Shown one piece after another: positions 63,909-64,000 of a stretch of 64,000 bases of DNA. Position 1 is the first letter of the stretch, and every line of letters begins with the position of its first letter. Source of the DNA: Guillardia theta CCMP2712 (lineage: Eukaryota; Cryptophyceae; Pyrenomonadales; Geminigeraceae); the NCBI RefSeq assembly GCF_000315625.1, contig NW_005434661.1, positions 934,886 through 998,885 on the forward strand. The letters are read 5' to 3'. The position numbers were made by a program, and so were the translations under genes. Under the pieces are notes generated by a model. That model worked only from the letters and a program-made list of their open reading frames with translations, made no database searches and was not told where the DNA came from.

Positions 63909-64000
63909 GGAGCTGCTCGGACTGCAGCTGAAGAAGGGACAGGGAGCGTTTGAGGGGATGGGGGAGGGGATGCAGATAAAACGAGGTGAGGAGGAAGAGC

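Overview
The window is nuclear DNA of a flagellated eukaryote, most likely a secondary-plastid alga; a cryptophyte such as Guillardia theta is my best guess, but I cannot prove the species. The evidence: nearly every recognisable gene is cut by short GT-AG introns (mostly about 40-60 nt, some near 30); ciliary genes are present (nephrocystin-4 and a polycystin-2-like channel); one ORF starts with a signal peptide followed by an ASAFAP-like motif (ASLFAP); LRR proteins resemble those expanded in such algae. There are no operons or bacterial signals.

Layout. 1-9.6 kb is accessory DNA: the tail of a frame-disrupted armadillo-repeat gene, a Crinkler/RHS-type (CR) P-loop NTPase-nuclease with a coiled-coil repeat, a decayed or intron-rich unknown gene, a possible plastid-targeted ORF, and a patchwork at 8.58-9.25 kb made partly of exact copies of nearby loci. 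9.55-10.31 kb holds an ATG-less, possibly histone-fold ORF that runs into a telomere-like repeat. 10.7-18.2 kb (-) is NPHP4. Then come a glycosyltransferase-like secretory protein (+), a PDZ/proline-rich protein (-), an ankyrin-matrixin metalloprotease (+), a broken copine C2 fragment (-), a polycystin-like channel (+) and a coiled-coil SHOCT-like protein (+).

34.9-48 kb: a PIF1 helicase (+), an unknown gene (-), a short LRR protein (+), homocysteine S-methyltransferase (-), ribosomal protein eL22 (+), a TBC1D19-like TBC protein (-) and a 36-bp minisatellite. 48.4-64 kb: a large transmembrane LRR protein grown by internal tandem duplication (+), a cyclin A (+), a MATH/coiled-coil protein (-), and a BK-type potassium channel with a TVGYGD filter (+) close to the right edge.

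Most genes are unrelated housekeeping or signalling genes packed on both strands. NPHP4 and polycystin both act at cilia. The two LRR genes share an N-terminal cap and are paralogues. GC-rich blocks near 8.6, 39.5, 47.2 and 60.4 kb look like copies of a dispersed element; two of them share both edges. Splice sites were assigned by eye from frame, GT/AG and family similarity, so exon edges are approximate unless positions are given.
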